This document shows, piece after piece, positions 34,740 through 45,027 of a DNA stretch of 64,000 nucleotides. The first letter of the stretch is position 1; each line of letters begins with the position of its first letter. The position numbers and the translations under genes are program-made. This stretch comes from Leptobrachium leishanense (lineage: Eukaryota > Chordata > Amphibia > Anura > Megophryidae), in assembly GCA_009667805.1 (NCBI GenBank), contig CM019065.1, forward strand, positions 154,664,101 through 154,728,100. Direction: 5' to 3'. The notes under the pieces are model-generated. The model worked only from the letters and a program-made list of their open reading frames with translations. It was not told the origin of the DNA and made no database searches.

Positions 34740-35270
34740 TTCATAGAGTCTACCCAAGCCATATTAAACATTATCTAGGCAGGGCAGGACAGACAGACCC
34801 CCTCACCCTGTAGAGTTTTTAGGCTGACAGCCCACCCTTGTGTTTTAGTGACCCTTTGGGACCAGAGTGTGATTGTATGTATAAGTGTGTGAGGAATGGA
34901 TAGAGGGAGAGACTGGCTTATTTACTGCTGAGAGGAGGTGAGAAATTAGTAATGACCCCTTCTGTTCTGTTCAGGTTCATTTACCCCGTAAAAACACAAG
35001 CAGGGCGACCTGCGGCTGAGGTGGGAGCTAGGAGGGGAGAGGATGACAGCAGGTCACCATATGTGAAGCCCAGCATCATACAGAGATGACACTGTCATAG
35101 AGACACCTTTACTGGTCGCGAAGGAGGAATATTTAAACACGGCTGTGTTTGTTTACAAACAATCAGAGATTATTAATTATTACTAAAAAGCAGATAGAGC
35201 ATCTGAAGCATTGTTGAAAATTTTGAGTAGTCAGCAGCAAATATAATAATTACAGTATTTTAACGTTTGA
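34740..35270. promoter_or_regulatory. nkx3-1: Candidate intronic regulatory block of nkx3-1
   Basis: This is the only long intron stretch without obvious repeats and is more GC-balanced than its flanks. It contains TGTTTGTTTACAAAC, a forkhead-type site, then ATTATTAATTATTA, a homeodomain-type AT core, and AGGTCACC. The function is inferred from composition and motifs only. Short motifs occur by chance. Confidence 0.3.
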
Positions 35271-35477
35271 GCCACAAATAGTTTTCATTCATAAATCTAT
35301 ATCTATCTATCTATCTCTCATATCTCTCATATCTATCTATCTCTCATATCTATCTATCTATCTCTCTCATATCTATCTATCTATCTATCTCTCTCATATC
35401 TATCTAGCTATCTATCTCTCATATCTATCTATCTCTCATATCTCTCATATCTATCTATCTCTCACATCTATCTCTCA

Positions 35478-35542
<65 letters not shown>

Positions 35543-35598
35543 CTCTCATATCTATCTAGCTATCTATCTCTCATATCTCTCATATCTATCTATCTCTC

Positions 35599-35648
<50 letters not shown>

Positions 35649-35698
35649 CTCATATCTATCTATCTCTCATATCTATCTATCAATCTATCTATCTCTCA

Positions 35699-35759
<61 letters not shown>

Positions 35760-35835
35760 CTCATATCTATCTCTCATATCTATCTATCTATCTATCTCTC
35801 ATATCTATCTATCTCTCATATCTATCTATCTCTCA

Positions 35836-35904
<69 letters not shown>

Positions 35905-35963
35905 CTCATATCTATCTATCTCTCATATCTATCTATCAATCTATCTATCTCTCATATCTATCA

Positions 35964-36015
<52 letters not shown>

Positions 36016-36132
36016 CTCATATCTATCTCTCATATCTATCTATCTATCTCTCATATCTATCTCTATATCTATCCCATATCTATCTCAGATCTATCTCTCT
36101 CATATCTATCTTATCTATCCATCTATCTCTCA

Positions 36133-36189
<57 letters not shown>

Positions 36190-36295
36190 CTCATATCTAT
36201 CTATCTCTCTCTAATATCTATCTATCTATATCTATCTATCAATCTATCTATCTATCTCTCATATCTATCTATCTCTCATATCTATCTATCTCTCA

Positions 36296-36328
<33 letters not shown>

Positions 36329-36481
36329 CTCATATCTATCTATCTATCTCTCTCTCATATCTATCTATCTATATCTATCTATCTATCATATCTATCTCTC
36401 ATATCTATCTCTCATATCTATCTATATCTCTCATATCTATCTCTATCTATCTATCTATCTCTCATATCTATATCTCTTTTT

Positions 36482-36632
36482 TTTTTTAGTATCTTGCATT
36501 GTATTACTTTGTATTTCTGTAACTGTAACACTTCAATGTTCTTGAACCCAGGACATGCTTGAAAACGAGAGAAATCTCAATGTATCCTTCCTGGTAAAAT
36601 CCTTATAAATAAATAAAATAAATAAATAAATA
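36482..36632 (+). mobile_element. LINE 3' tail inside the microsatellite, copy 1
   Basis: AGTATCTTGCATTGTATTAC...CTTGAACCCAGGACATGCTT...AGAAATCTCAATGTATCC and a (TAAA)n end match the LINE tail at 24.8 kb and, in complement, at 47.0 kb. Confidence 0.9.
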
Positions 36633-36706
36633 TCTATCGCATATCTATCTCAGATCTATCTCTCTCATATCTATCTTATCTATCCATCTATCTCTCATAT
36701 CTATCC

Positions 36707-36754
<48 letters not shown>

Positions 36755-36804
36755 CTCATATCTATCTATCTATCTATCTCTCATATATATCTATCTATCT
36801 CTCA

Positions 36805-36857
<53 letters not shown>

Positions 36858-36982
36858 CTCTCTCATATCTATCTATCTATATCTATCTATCTATCTATCA
36901 TATCTATCTCTCATATCTATCTCTCATATCTATCTATCTATCTATCTCTATCTATCTATCTATCTCTCATATCTATATCTCT

Positions 36983-37138
36983 TTTTTTTTTTTAGTATCT
37001 TGCATTGTATTACTTTGTATTTCTGTAACTGTAACACTTCAATGTTCTTGAACCCAGGACATGCTTGAAAACGAGAGAAATCTCAATGTATCCTTCCTGG
37101 TAAAATCCTTTATAAATAAATAAAATAAATAAATAAAT
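36983..37138 (+). mobile_element. LINE 3' tail inside the microsatellite, copy 2
   Basis: This is nearly identical to the copy at 36482 including flanks (CTCTTTTTTTT before; AAATATCTATCGCATATC after). It therefore arose by duplication of a 506-bp block and not by a second insertion. Confidence 0.9.
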
Positions 37139-37214
37139 ATCTATCGCATATCTATCTCAGATCTATCTCTCTCATATCTATCTTATCTATCCATCTATCT
37201 CTTCTATCTATCTA

Positions 37215-37254
<40 letters not shown>

Positions 37255-38084
37255 CTATCTATATCTCTCTCTCATATCTATCTATATCTCTCTCTCATAT
37301 CTATCTATCTCTCTCTCATATCTATCTCTCATATCTATCGCATATCTATCTCAGATCTATCTCTCTCATATCTATCTCTCATATCTATCTATCTCTCATA
37401 TCTATCTCTCATATATCTATCTATCTCTCATATCTATCTATCTCTCATATCTATCTATCTCTCATATCTATCTATCTCTCATATCTATCTATCTCTCATA
37501 TCTATCTCTATATCTATCGCATATCTATCTCAGATCTATCTCTCTCATATCTATCTATCTATCTCTCATATATCTATCTATCTATCTCTCATATCTATCT
37601 ATCTATCTCTCATATCTATCTATCTATCTATCTATCTATCTCTCATATCTATCGCTCTCATATATATCTATCTCTATATCTATCTCTCTCATATCTATCT
37701 CTATATCTATCTAGCTCTCTCATATCTATCTATCTAATATCTCTATATCATCTCTCTCATATCTATATCTATCTCTCTCATATCTATATATCTATCTATC
37801 TAATATCTCTATATCTAATTCTCTCATATCTATATCATATTTATCTATATATATCTCATATCTATCTATCTATTGTTCTCTCTCCAATTTCCATATGTTT
37901 ACGTTTGCTGGCAATAAATATTTTTTTAAAGTGTGGTAAATTTCATATACTTTAATTCACGTTCATTAGTATCTTTACTATTATTAGTGATAATTTTGCA
38001 AAATCTATTTATATAAAATAATGCCAGTCCCCATATTACATGCGTTGTGAAAAAATAATGAACCCTCGGTGGACAGGCACTTAC

Positions 38085-38322
38085 CTTTCTTCAGATTGTG
38101 CTTGTCCATTAGGTGAGAAGGTGCCTTCTCCTCTGCAGTGTCAGAGGTGGTCTTCTGAGCATCATCTTCCTCTTGGGATGACCCAGTGTCAAGGAGGTCC
38201 ACCTGGCTCGCAGCGCTCCTGTCTTTGTTCTTGCAGCGCAGATCTGACAAGATATCTTGGATAAGGAAGGAAGTCAGGGGCTTGTTGGGGAGAGACATGT
38301 CTTCTGCAGCTTGCTCTGACAT
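38085..38322 (-). CDS. nkx3-1: nkx3-1 exon 1: N-terminus with TN/EH1 motif
   Basis: This exon encodes residues 1-79 plus the first base of codon 80. KPLTSFLIQDIL (residues 14-25) is the TN/engrailed-homology-1 motif that recruits Groucho/TLE corepressors in NK proteins; NKX3-1 has the same PLTSFLIQDIL word. The rest is acidic and poorly conserved, with SSQEEDDAQ and EEKAPSH. The first in-frame ATG is at 38322. A second ATG at 38298 (MSLPNKPLTSF) has a better context (G at -3), so a protein of 211 residues is also possible. The frame is open further upstream but has no ATG. The donor is CTGAAGAAAG/GTAAGTG. Confidence 0.9.
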
Positions 38323-38569
38323 CCAGGGGTGCAAATCGCCACAGAATGAGAGCAGGTGATAAAAAGACACAGGGAGGTGATTTTGGGGGAAATAGTCAAT
38401 TGCAGAGAGCAATATCTTCCATTCAAAAGGTACACATAACAAATATAAAACAGCTTTTCAAAAAGTGAATATAATGATTTAAAAAAAATAATAATCACAA
38501 ATTCACATCAAGCTGTTCGGTGCTGATACAGTTGCAGCTTCTTCGTTCCCTTTGCTCCCTTTACTTAAT

Positions 38570-38640
38570 TTCTCCCTCTTTCAGCATCTAACCTTCATAT
38601 AGTCCTCAGGTTCCCTTCTTGCTTTGCTCTGATTGGTCAG
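38570..38640 (-). promoter_or_regulatory. nkx3-1: nkx3-1 core promoter (CCAAT and TATA-like)
   Basis: On the minus strand CTGACCAATCAG (CCAAT at 38632-38636) precedes ACTATATGAAGG (TATA-like, 38596-38603) by about 30 bp. That predicts a start site near 38570 and a 5' UTR of about 250 nt. The spacing is typical, but the start site is inferred. Confidence 0.5.
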
Positions 38641-38649
38641 CCTGACACC

Positions 38650-39630
38650 CCTGCTTTACAGGCTTCCTGCTTATTGGATTTTCTCACACCCCTGTCATCC
38701 CTCCCATTTCCCATCTCAGGTACAGCTGCAAATAACCATGTTACTATTAATTCTCATCCCCTCTCTGCTCCCTGGAACAGGACAGGAGTACACTCATAGC
38801 ACAGAATACAAAACACGACAAGGGCAATTAAATTCCACAATAGATCAACCAAGGTGGTGAAATCTACAGCACATCTGGAATTCCAGGCTGATATTATTTT
38901 CTAATATACCTCCCCATATCAGCTCTGCATGGTTTGCAATGATCTGCACTTTGAGTTTCTGCAAATGCTTGCAATAAGGAGATAATGATAATTGCTGCCT
39001 TGCACTCTTCTGACACTTCTAGTTACAGTAACAACATGTACTCACTGAGTGCCCAATGCCCAGATGTGGCACATAAAGGTGATGGGCAGAGCACATGGTA
39101 CAGTCATACATCATGTAAAAAGTAGCAGGGTATGATACATTATATTTATATGATACATTACATTTATATTATATAATATTTAAATTATATCTTACATTAA
39201 ATGCATAATTTATGATACATTATATTTAAATTATTTAACACATGATATTTTTCTGATACATTATACTTATAATATATAAAACATGCTCTTTATTTATGAT
39301 GCCTGAAGTAAGATGTGGGTGTGTAATGTGTTATCATCAATATTCATGCATGACCTCTTTGTTAATGGTTAAGTAAAGGATTGCCACTCCCATCTTTCTG
39401 AAACACCTCAGCGCTGGCTGAATCTGCTGCAGGTTGTAGTGCGCTTATCCTTTGCCTAATAATATATTTTAGCTTCTTTGTGTCCCTCACCTGTACCTGT
39501 CTCACCTCTTACAACCTATTTCACTATGGGACGGACCACTGTATTAATTTCAAGCTGTGTGCTATACTCTTCCAGTATCTCCCGATATTGTACTTTGTAC
39601 CTGTGCTTACACCATATTTGCTCTGCACCA
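38650..39630. other. Upstream flank of nkx3-1
   Basis: No gene or clear repeat is present. There is an AT-rich tandem-like stretch at 39125-39290 (GATACATTATATTTA). The proximal part may contain control elements, but nothing specific is visible. Confidence 0.35.
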
Positions 39631-39638
39631 CAAATAAC

Positions 39639-40594
39639 TAGGGATGTGCGTTTCGGGTTTCGGAATTTTGGAATTTTCACGAAATTTCTCGATTCGTGCA
39701 TTCGGATTCGGCCGACTTTCCAAAAATTTTCGGATCCAAAAACGGCAGATCCAAACAAATTTCTGAGCTGAAACGAAAACTTTTCGGAATTTTTGAATGG
39801 ACTAGAAATGTGTAAAATCGAAATTCATTTTCGTTCCATTCGTGATTTCGGCTCCATTCCTGATTTCGGTTCCATTTCAGTAATTTCGGACATCGTATTT
39901 TTCGGTTATATCGCTGATTCTGTAATTTTGTATCATTCCCATCTCAATGTATCCTTCCCGGGAAACCAGAGAAATCTCAATGTATCCTTCTTGTAAAACA
40001 CGAGAAATCTCAATGTATCCTTCCCGGGAAACCAGAGAAATCTCAATGTATCCTTCTTGTAAAAGATGAGAAATCTCAATGTATCCTTCCCGGGAAACCA
40101 GAGAAATCTCAATGTATCCTTCCTGGAAAACCAGAGAAATCTCAATGTATCCTTCCCGGGAAACCAGAGAAATCTCAATGTATCCTTCTTGTAAAACATG
40201 AGAAATATCAATGTATCCTTCTTGTAAAACATGAGAAATCTCAATGTATCATTCCTGGGAAACCAGAGAAATCTCATTGTATCCTTCTTGTAAAACATGA
40301 GAAATCTCAATGGCAGAATTATCGTATCGGCAGAATTATTGTATTAACAGAAATATCGGATCTGAAAAACCATAAGTTTGCATCAAAACGAATAGACACT
40401 TTGAAACGAGAAGAACAGACGTTCAGAAAAACACGAAAATTTCAGAAATCACGAAAAAAAAGTCGATATGAAAAACGAACCGAAACGAACTGAACCGAAA
40501 CGGAAATCGGTCGAAACGAGCAGAAACGAAAATTTACAAAATCCGAATGAACCGAACCGAATCGAACCGAAAAAAAAATCGGTGCACAAGTCTA
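39639..40594. mobile_element. hAT-type element, TAGGGATGTGC family, copy 1
   Basis: CAAATAAC is duplicated exactly (39631-39638 and 40595-40602). The ends TAGGGATGTGC and GCACAAGTCTA are inverted repeats. The body is rich in TTTCGGAATTT and CCGAAAC words. A 33-bp tandem array fills 39936-40316. There is no transposase. Copy 2 is at 52699. Confidence 0.92.
39936..40316. repeat. 33-bp tandem array derived from the SINE/LINE tail
   Basis: About 11.5 units of GAGAAATCTCAATGTATCC plus TTCCCGGGAAACCA or TTCTTGTAAAACAT. Each unit reproduces the tail GAGAAATCTCAATGTATCCT of the SINE and LINE in this window. The minus-strand frame (DTLRFLWFPGK repeated) is an artefact of the 33-bp period. Confidence 0.95.
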
Positions 40595-40602
40595 CAAATA
40601 AC

Positions 40603-40940
40603 ACTACATACAGTATAACACCCTTGATGTACCATGAACATCTGGTTATACCCATAGAGGAGTGCAGGAGGGTATGCAAGGTGGGTGAACTGCTCCTTTT
40701 GGCATTTTAGGTTCTAGTTCCACTTTTTTTGTGGTTCTTGATAAACAATGATTATTTATGGTTTGTAATAAATATAACATGTGTCCACACCTTAAAATAA
40801 CTGTGCACACCTATTGCGATGGTCTCTGCATTTGTAAATCTTACATGCCCGGCACAGTTTATCTCATCCTGTTTTGTGCTCTGTGCTTCTGTTCACATTC
40901 CATGTGCTCTGCACTGCCTATTACATTTTTTTTTGTTTTT
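40603..40940. other. Unassigned
   Basis: No gene or repeat is recognised in this stretch. Confidence 0.35.
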
Positions 40941-40944
40941 GAGA

Positions 40945-41045
40945 AAGTATTTTACCAGGAAGGATACATTGAGATTTCTCTCGGTTTCAAGTATGTCCTG
41001 GATGGGTAGGTATGTACCGTTAGGTGTCTTGCCCACTGTTCTTAG
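40945..41045 (-). mobile_element. Truncated SINE copy (3' half)
   Basis: The complement of this stretch reads CAGTGGGCAAGACACCTAACG...GAGAGAAATCTCAATGTATCC, the 3' half of the SINE at 9197. The tRNA-like head is missing. Confidence 0.75.
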
Positions 41046-41094
41046 TTCTAAAGTTCATCTACTTTCCCCTCTAATTTCACCCTTGACTAGATTC

Positions 41095-41212
41095 TAGGTG
41101 CAAATTTAACCAGGACTCTTGTAAATCTACCAACTCCATGGACTTTAATGCCTCTGGAAAGTTTACAACAGCTCTGATTATGTTTACACCTGACTCAGAA
41201 TCTAGCCTAGGG
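41095..41212. mobile_element. Small foldback MITE (family G)
   Basis: ATTCTAGGTGCAAATTTAACCAG pairs imperfectly with TGTTTACACCTGACTCAGAAT around ACTCCATGGACTTTAATG. Confidence 0.55.
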
Positions 41213-41438
41213 ATTTAGTTGTTACCTTCCTGAATCAAGCCTTCATTAAAGCTAATTGCTTTAAGTGACTGCTAGTCCTTAATTAGTGTTCATAGGGAGA
41301 GATCCTAGGCCACTTAGGTTTTTACTTCTTCGTACGTAAACACCAGACTTTCTACACCTATTTCGATGCACATTGAAACCGTTACATACCGGAATGGTCA
41401 GTGTCACAGTGAGCAGCATATGTGGCAGGTAACACTAA

Positions 41439-41866
41439 GGCTAGGGTCAAACGAACGCATTATTCACAGCGACAGTCAAAAAGTGCGTCCGAACGCATTG
41501 ACGTATTGTTTCACGGATTGCGCGAAAACGGTCAGACGACGCGCATTTTCGCGCATGATTTTTTTACGGATCGTCAATAAAACACTTTTTGCGTCTGGAC
41601 GTTATGTAGGCTGGACATTAGCAGCGTCTGACATCTCCTAATCACGCAAACACGCCGCTGTGCCGCAGCTGCGCACTCAGTACGTCAGTACTAGCGGTTC
41701 TGCATTCTCTAAAATATGCGTTCATTTTCCACTTGCGTTGCACGGCCGGACTTTCGTGCAGCCGTACTTCGTTTATTGGCCGTCATTGCCCGTCATTTGC
41801 TGCTAGTGCGGCCGTGATTAAGTGAGCCTAAACGCACGTTAAAAATGTGTTAGTCTGACCCCAGCC
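41439..41866. mobile_element. PIF/Harbinger-type MITE, copy 2
   Basis: TAA is duplicated exactly at 41436-41438 and 41867-41869. The ends GGCTAGGGTCAAACGAACGCA and GTGTTAGTCTGACCCCAGCC are inverted repeats. By eye it resembles the copy at 18930 closely throughout, including ATTATTCACAGCGAC and ATTGCCCGTCATTTGCTGCT. Confidence 0.92.
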
Positions 41867-41872
41867 TAAAGG

Positions 41873-42861
41873 GGTTACTTCGGTGCACTCTCCTTCCACG
41901 CACTTCAGCACCCTTAATTCACCGATCCTGCAGTGAATTCAGCATATACTACAGCAGTGTTTCCCAAATCTGTCCTCAGGACCCTCCGCCTCGCCAGGTT
42001 TTCCAGATATCTGAAGCACAGCACAGGTGATATTATTTGCTGCTCAGTGATTGCAGGATTCAGGCTGTATTTCCCCCAAGGTGATCTGCAAAATGTGGCC
42101 TGGTTGAGGGTCCCGAGGACAGGTTTGGGAAACACTGCACTACAGGGTCCCTGAAGTACGCCAAATCGATGCACGGAACACCACCGATAAACTCGCCTAA
42201 TGCAGCTGCAAATTGACAAAAAAAACACCGAACAAATAAAAAAAATGCCGGAAAACCGACGAATAGATCCGAAAAAACATCCAATACCGAATCGATCCGA
42301 TAAAACACCGAACACATCCTTTAAAAACAGCTGAATCAATCTGATAATCCTACAATCCAGCGAACAGACCGCCGAACGCATCTGAAAAAAGTCGACCAGT
42401 TGCTGAACAGAGGTAAAAAAAAAAAAGAATCCGCAACTTTAAAAAGGCGTTTTAAAAAAACTAGTGCGTGAAAATGCCTGGAAGTAATATATAAGGTCCT
42501 ATGAAAAACAATAAAAAGGTCCCGAAAAAATCCCGAAAATGCTTAAAAAAAATCTTAAAAAATAAATAAATGAATAGACTTTTTGCTGCAAATTAAAAGA
42601 ATACACGGTTGAATAAATATTTAAGAAAAACTGCGAATTTAGGCATTTAGACAACTTTTCGCTGCTGGTCGGTGTTCATTGAATAGATTAACTGTTACTT
42701 CTCTATGGGGATTTAATTGCTGCCGAAGTTCACCATATTTCGCTGGTAATTAGCCAATATTTGTTGAATCGCCAGCTTTTTGAATAGTAGAATGGCCACG
42801 AAATTGCACCATACGGAGAAATTCACTGTTCGGTGCAATTCGGTGCTTTCTGAATAACCTC
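41873..42861. mobile_element. MITE family A, interrupted by a hAT MITE
   Basis: This starts GGGGTTACTTCGGTGCAC and ends GCTTTCTGAATAACCTC. The blocks AGTGAATTCAGCATATACTACAG and CACTACAGGGTCCC are separated by the hAT insertion at 41955-42137. The family's A-rich centre and CTTCTCTATGGGGATT follow. Confidence 0.8.
41955..42137. mobile_element. hAT-type MITE (CAGTGTTTCCCAAA ends)
   Basis: The termini CAGTGTTTCCCAAATC and GTTTGGGAAACACTG are inverted repeats. The flanks TACTACAG (41947-41954) and CACTACAG (42138-42145) match at seven of eight bases. It is 183 bp and non-coding. Confidence 0.9.
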
Positions 42862-43385
42862 TTAGATTTGTACAAATTACAGGGAAGCTGGGACACATTG
42901 AGCAGCACTGGTAGCAATGCAAATAGTTCATTGTGACATTCTAAATAGGTCACAGTGAACACTATATCAAAGTAAACTGAATAGGATGGATGGAAAGCTG
43001 AGAAATATACAGCATAACCAGGGCTTTTATTCAGGGCGTACTCAGGGGTACTCAGTATCGGCACCTCACCACTCAGTACCTGCACCTCACCACCAGCCAG
43101 AACTAACAGGAGAGAGCATGATGCTCCTTCCTCCTCCTGCAGTGGCAGGCCGAGAATTGGAATCGCTCGGCAGCTCATGTTGGTCCTGAACACTTCCGAT
43201 TTTCAGGAGTGTATGTAGTAACTGATAACCCCCCTCCCCAGTAAGTGACAAGGGAGGGCTGTTCTCCCTCTCTCTGCAGCCGCTGAAACTTTGAACAGCA
43301 TGGGGAGGGGTAGGTGCAGTATGTTTACACACATCTGCCAGAGCTGCGGATTGTCAGACAAGCAGTGTGATCAGAGGAGCTGGCA
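42862..43385. other. Unassigned, possibly the left part of a hAT-like repeat
   Basis: CCAGGGCTTTTATTCAGGG at 43019 and tandem GTACTCAG-CACCTCACCA words lie left of a minisatellite shared with other hAT elements, but I cannot pair termini. Confidence 0.35.
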
Positions 43386-43389
43386 CTGT

Positions 43390-43680
43390 AAGGCGGTAGT
43401 GAGTTTTATCGCTGTGGATCTCATATGCACTGTGCATTACTGTGAGTTTCATTGCTGTGGAGTTTATACACACTCTGCATTACTGTGAGTGTCATTGCTG
43501 TGGAGCTCATACACACTGCGCATTACTGTGAATGTCATTGCTGTGGAGCTCATACACACTGCGCATTACTGTGAATGTCATTGCTGTGGAGCTCATACAC
43601 ACTGCGCATTACTGTGAGCGTCATTGCTGTGGAGTCTATACATACTCAGCAAAACTGAGTTTCATTGCTGTGGTGCTCAC
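43390..43680. repeat. Minisatellite, 44-bp unit (TCATTGCTGTGGAGCTCATACACACTGC...)
   Basis: Six or seven head-to-tail units of about 44 bp are present, of which the central three are almost identical. The unit matches the repeat inside the hAT elements at 12.3 and 22.4 kb. Confidence 0.9.
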
Positions 43681-43683
43681 AGG

Positions 43684-43895
43684 TGCTAAGGGATTATCCA
43701 CTCAGTGCCAGCGTTGCAAAAAAAATAACCCAGCTAACTGCCCCGCAATACAGATTTTTGCAACAGAGGCACTTAGTGGATAACCCCATAGGGTTACAAC
43801 AATAGTTGTAGTTCATTTAAAGGAACACCGTATTAAAACTTATGGTTCCCTTTTATATTGTCTTCCTTTAAGTGAGCTACAACTATTGTTTATGA
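43684..43895. repeat. Two adjacent foldback repeats
   Basis: GGATTATCCACTCAGTGCCA...TTGCAAAAA pairs with TTTTTGCAAC...GGCACTTAGTGGATAACC. Then AATAGTTGTAGTTCATTTAAAGGA pairs with TCCTTTAAGTGAGCTACAACTATT. Both are MITE-like. Confidence 0.65.
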
Positions 43896-44143
43896 GGACA
43901 TGAAAATAGTCATAATAATCAGTTTTTCCCCTGACGTGAGAGTACCCCCACCTATTTTTCCATAAAAAAAAGCACTGAGCATAACTACTTACAATAATTT
44001 GTGTCTTAGGGGGTAATTTATTGAGATGCATTAAGCAAAGCTCATCAATAGAAATAACAGGACCCCACCTTTTTTTTGTTGCACAGCAAAGGATTCGGAT
44101 ATTTATAATGCTAATTTCATTTCTGATTGGTCATTAGCTCTAT
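43896..44143. other. Unassigned
   Basis: No feature is recognised here. Confidence 0.3.
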
Positions 44144-44147
44144 TTAA

Positions 44148-44983
44148 CCCCTGCACTGCTGAGTCATTTCATCCCGTGTGCTGGGCTCATTTTGACCGGT
44201 TTGTGCTCATCATGTTTAAACACAATTGAAGCCAATGTTTTATATCTTTTTTTTGTCAGCACACTCGGCAGTTTCATAATATATCATTAATATGTGTATA
44301 TGTCATGTTGCATCAGAATGCTGTAACAAAAAAAGTATAAAAAGTTAAATTTACATTCCCATTTGAGTCGTTTATAGTGTGTAAAATTATTGCTCCCCAT
44401 TTTATCATCCAAAGCTTTGTGGTCATATATTGTTTGGAGCACTCGTTAAAAGAATTTAAATGTAAACCTGTTACCGCATTTTTCTGAGAAAATATGACAT
44501 TTTAACCAAAACTGAAACAAATGAATTTTTTTTTATCTAAACGTTACGACCAGAACTATTGTAAAAAAATTATTAATAAAATATTAAATGGGTGGTTGTT
44601 ATTTATTAAATCGGGGTATTGGGGGTCTCTAGGCAGTTTTGATTCTTAAAAATTTCCTTAGAGACTCCCTGTGTGTTGTGTGTGTGTTTTTACTTTTTGG
44701 TATTTTTGGGGGTCTACACCTTTTAGAGGGACATCATTGGAAAAGTCCAACTGTGAACTTTCCAACGTTGCCTCTGGATGTGGAGATAGAAGGGTCCAAA
44801 GGACCCCAATCCCCATCAGGCATTGACCCAGCTCTGCCGGGTGGCGCCTGAAAATGACATCATCACCATAGACCACCACGGGACTCCAAACTGAGCAGAA
44901 ACCCCTTGACGTGTGGAGGATGTCCTCCGCATGTTGTGGGGAAACACCATGACGTCCCACATACATCTTCTGCAGCCAAGGGG
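44148..44983. mobile_element. Non-autonomous piggyBac-type element, diverged copy 3
   Basis: TTAA is at 44144-44147 and 44984-44987. The ends are CCCCTGCACTGCTGAG and CTGCAGCCAAGGGG. The left half is homologous to the copy at 3669 (GCTCATCATGTTTAAA, CACTCGGCAGTTTCATAATAT). The right half has a different hairpin set. It is non-coding. Confidence 0.85.
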
Positions 44984-45027
44984 TTAAATCTGTCTTTCCT
45001 TCTGTCAAAATGTAAATGGTGTGACTA

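Larger units (their letters stand above)
35297..37875. repeat. Expanded TATC (GATA) microsatellite, about 2.6 kb
   Basis: This is (TATC)n interspersed with the higher-order word TCTCTCATATCTATC, and (TC)n near 37220. On the gene's sense strand it reads (GATA)n. Two copies of a LINE tail (36476-36632 and 36981-37138) sit inside with identical microsatellite context, 506 bp apart, so the array grew by block duplication as well as slippage. Confidence 0.97.
33692..38084 (-). other. nkx3-1: nkx3-1 intron 1 (4,393 bp)
   Basis: The donor AAAG/GTAAGTG (GT at 38084-38083) and the acceptor CCATAG (AG at 33693-33692) define this single intron. About 60% of it is a TATC/GATA microsatellite, with a foldback at 34.15-34.46 kb and a unique block at 34.74-35.27 kb. 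The splice join restores one Glu codon across the boundary, which supports the model. Confidence 0.9.

Noticed and set aside
35297..37875. CRISPR-like or satellite array with regular units
   Set aside because: Units are 4 bp and derivatives without unique spacers, so this is a simple microsatellite in a vertebrate intron.
39933..40310. 125-codon minus-strand frame with 11-residue repeats
   Set aside because: It translates a 33-bp tandem array of retroposon tails.
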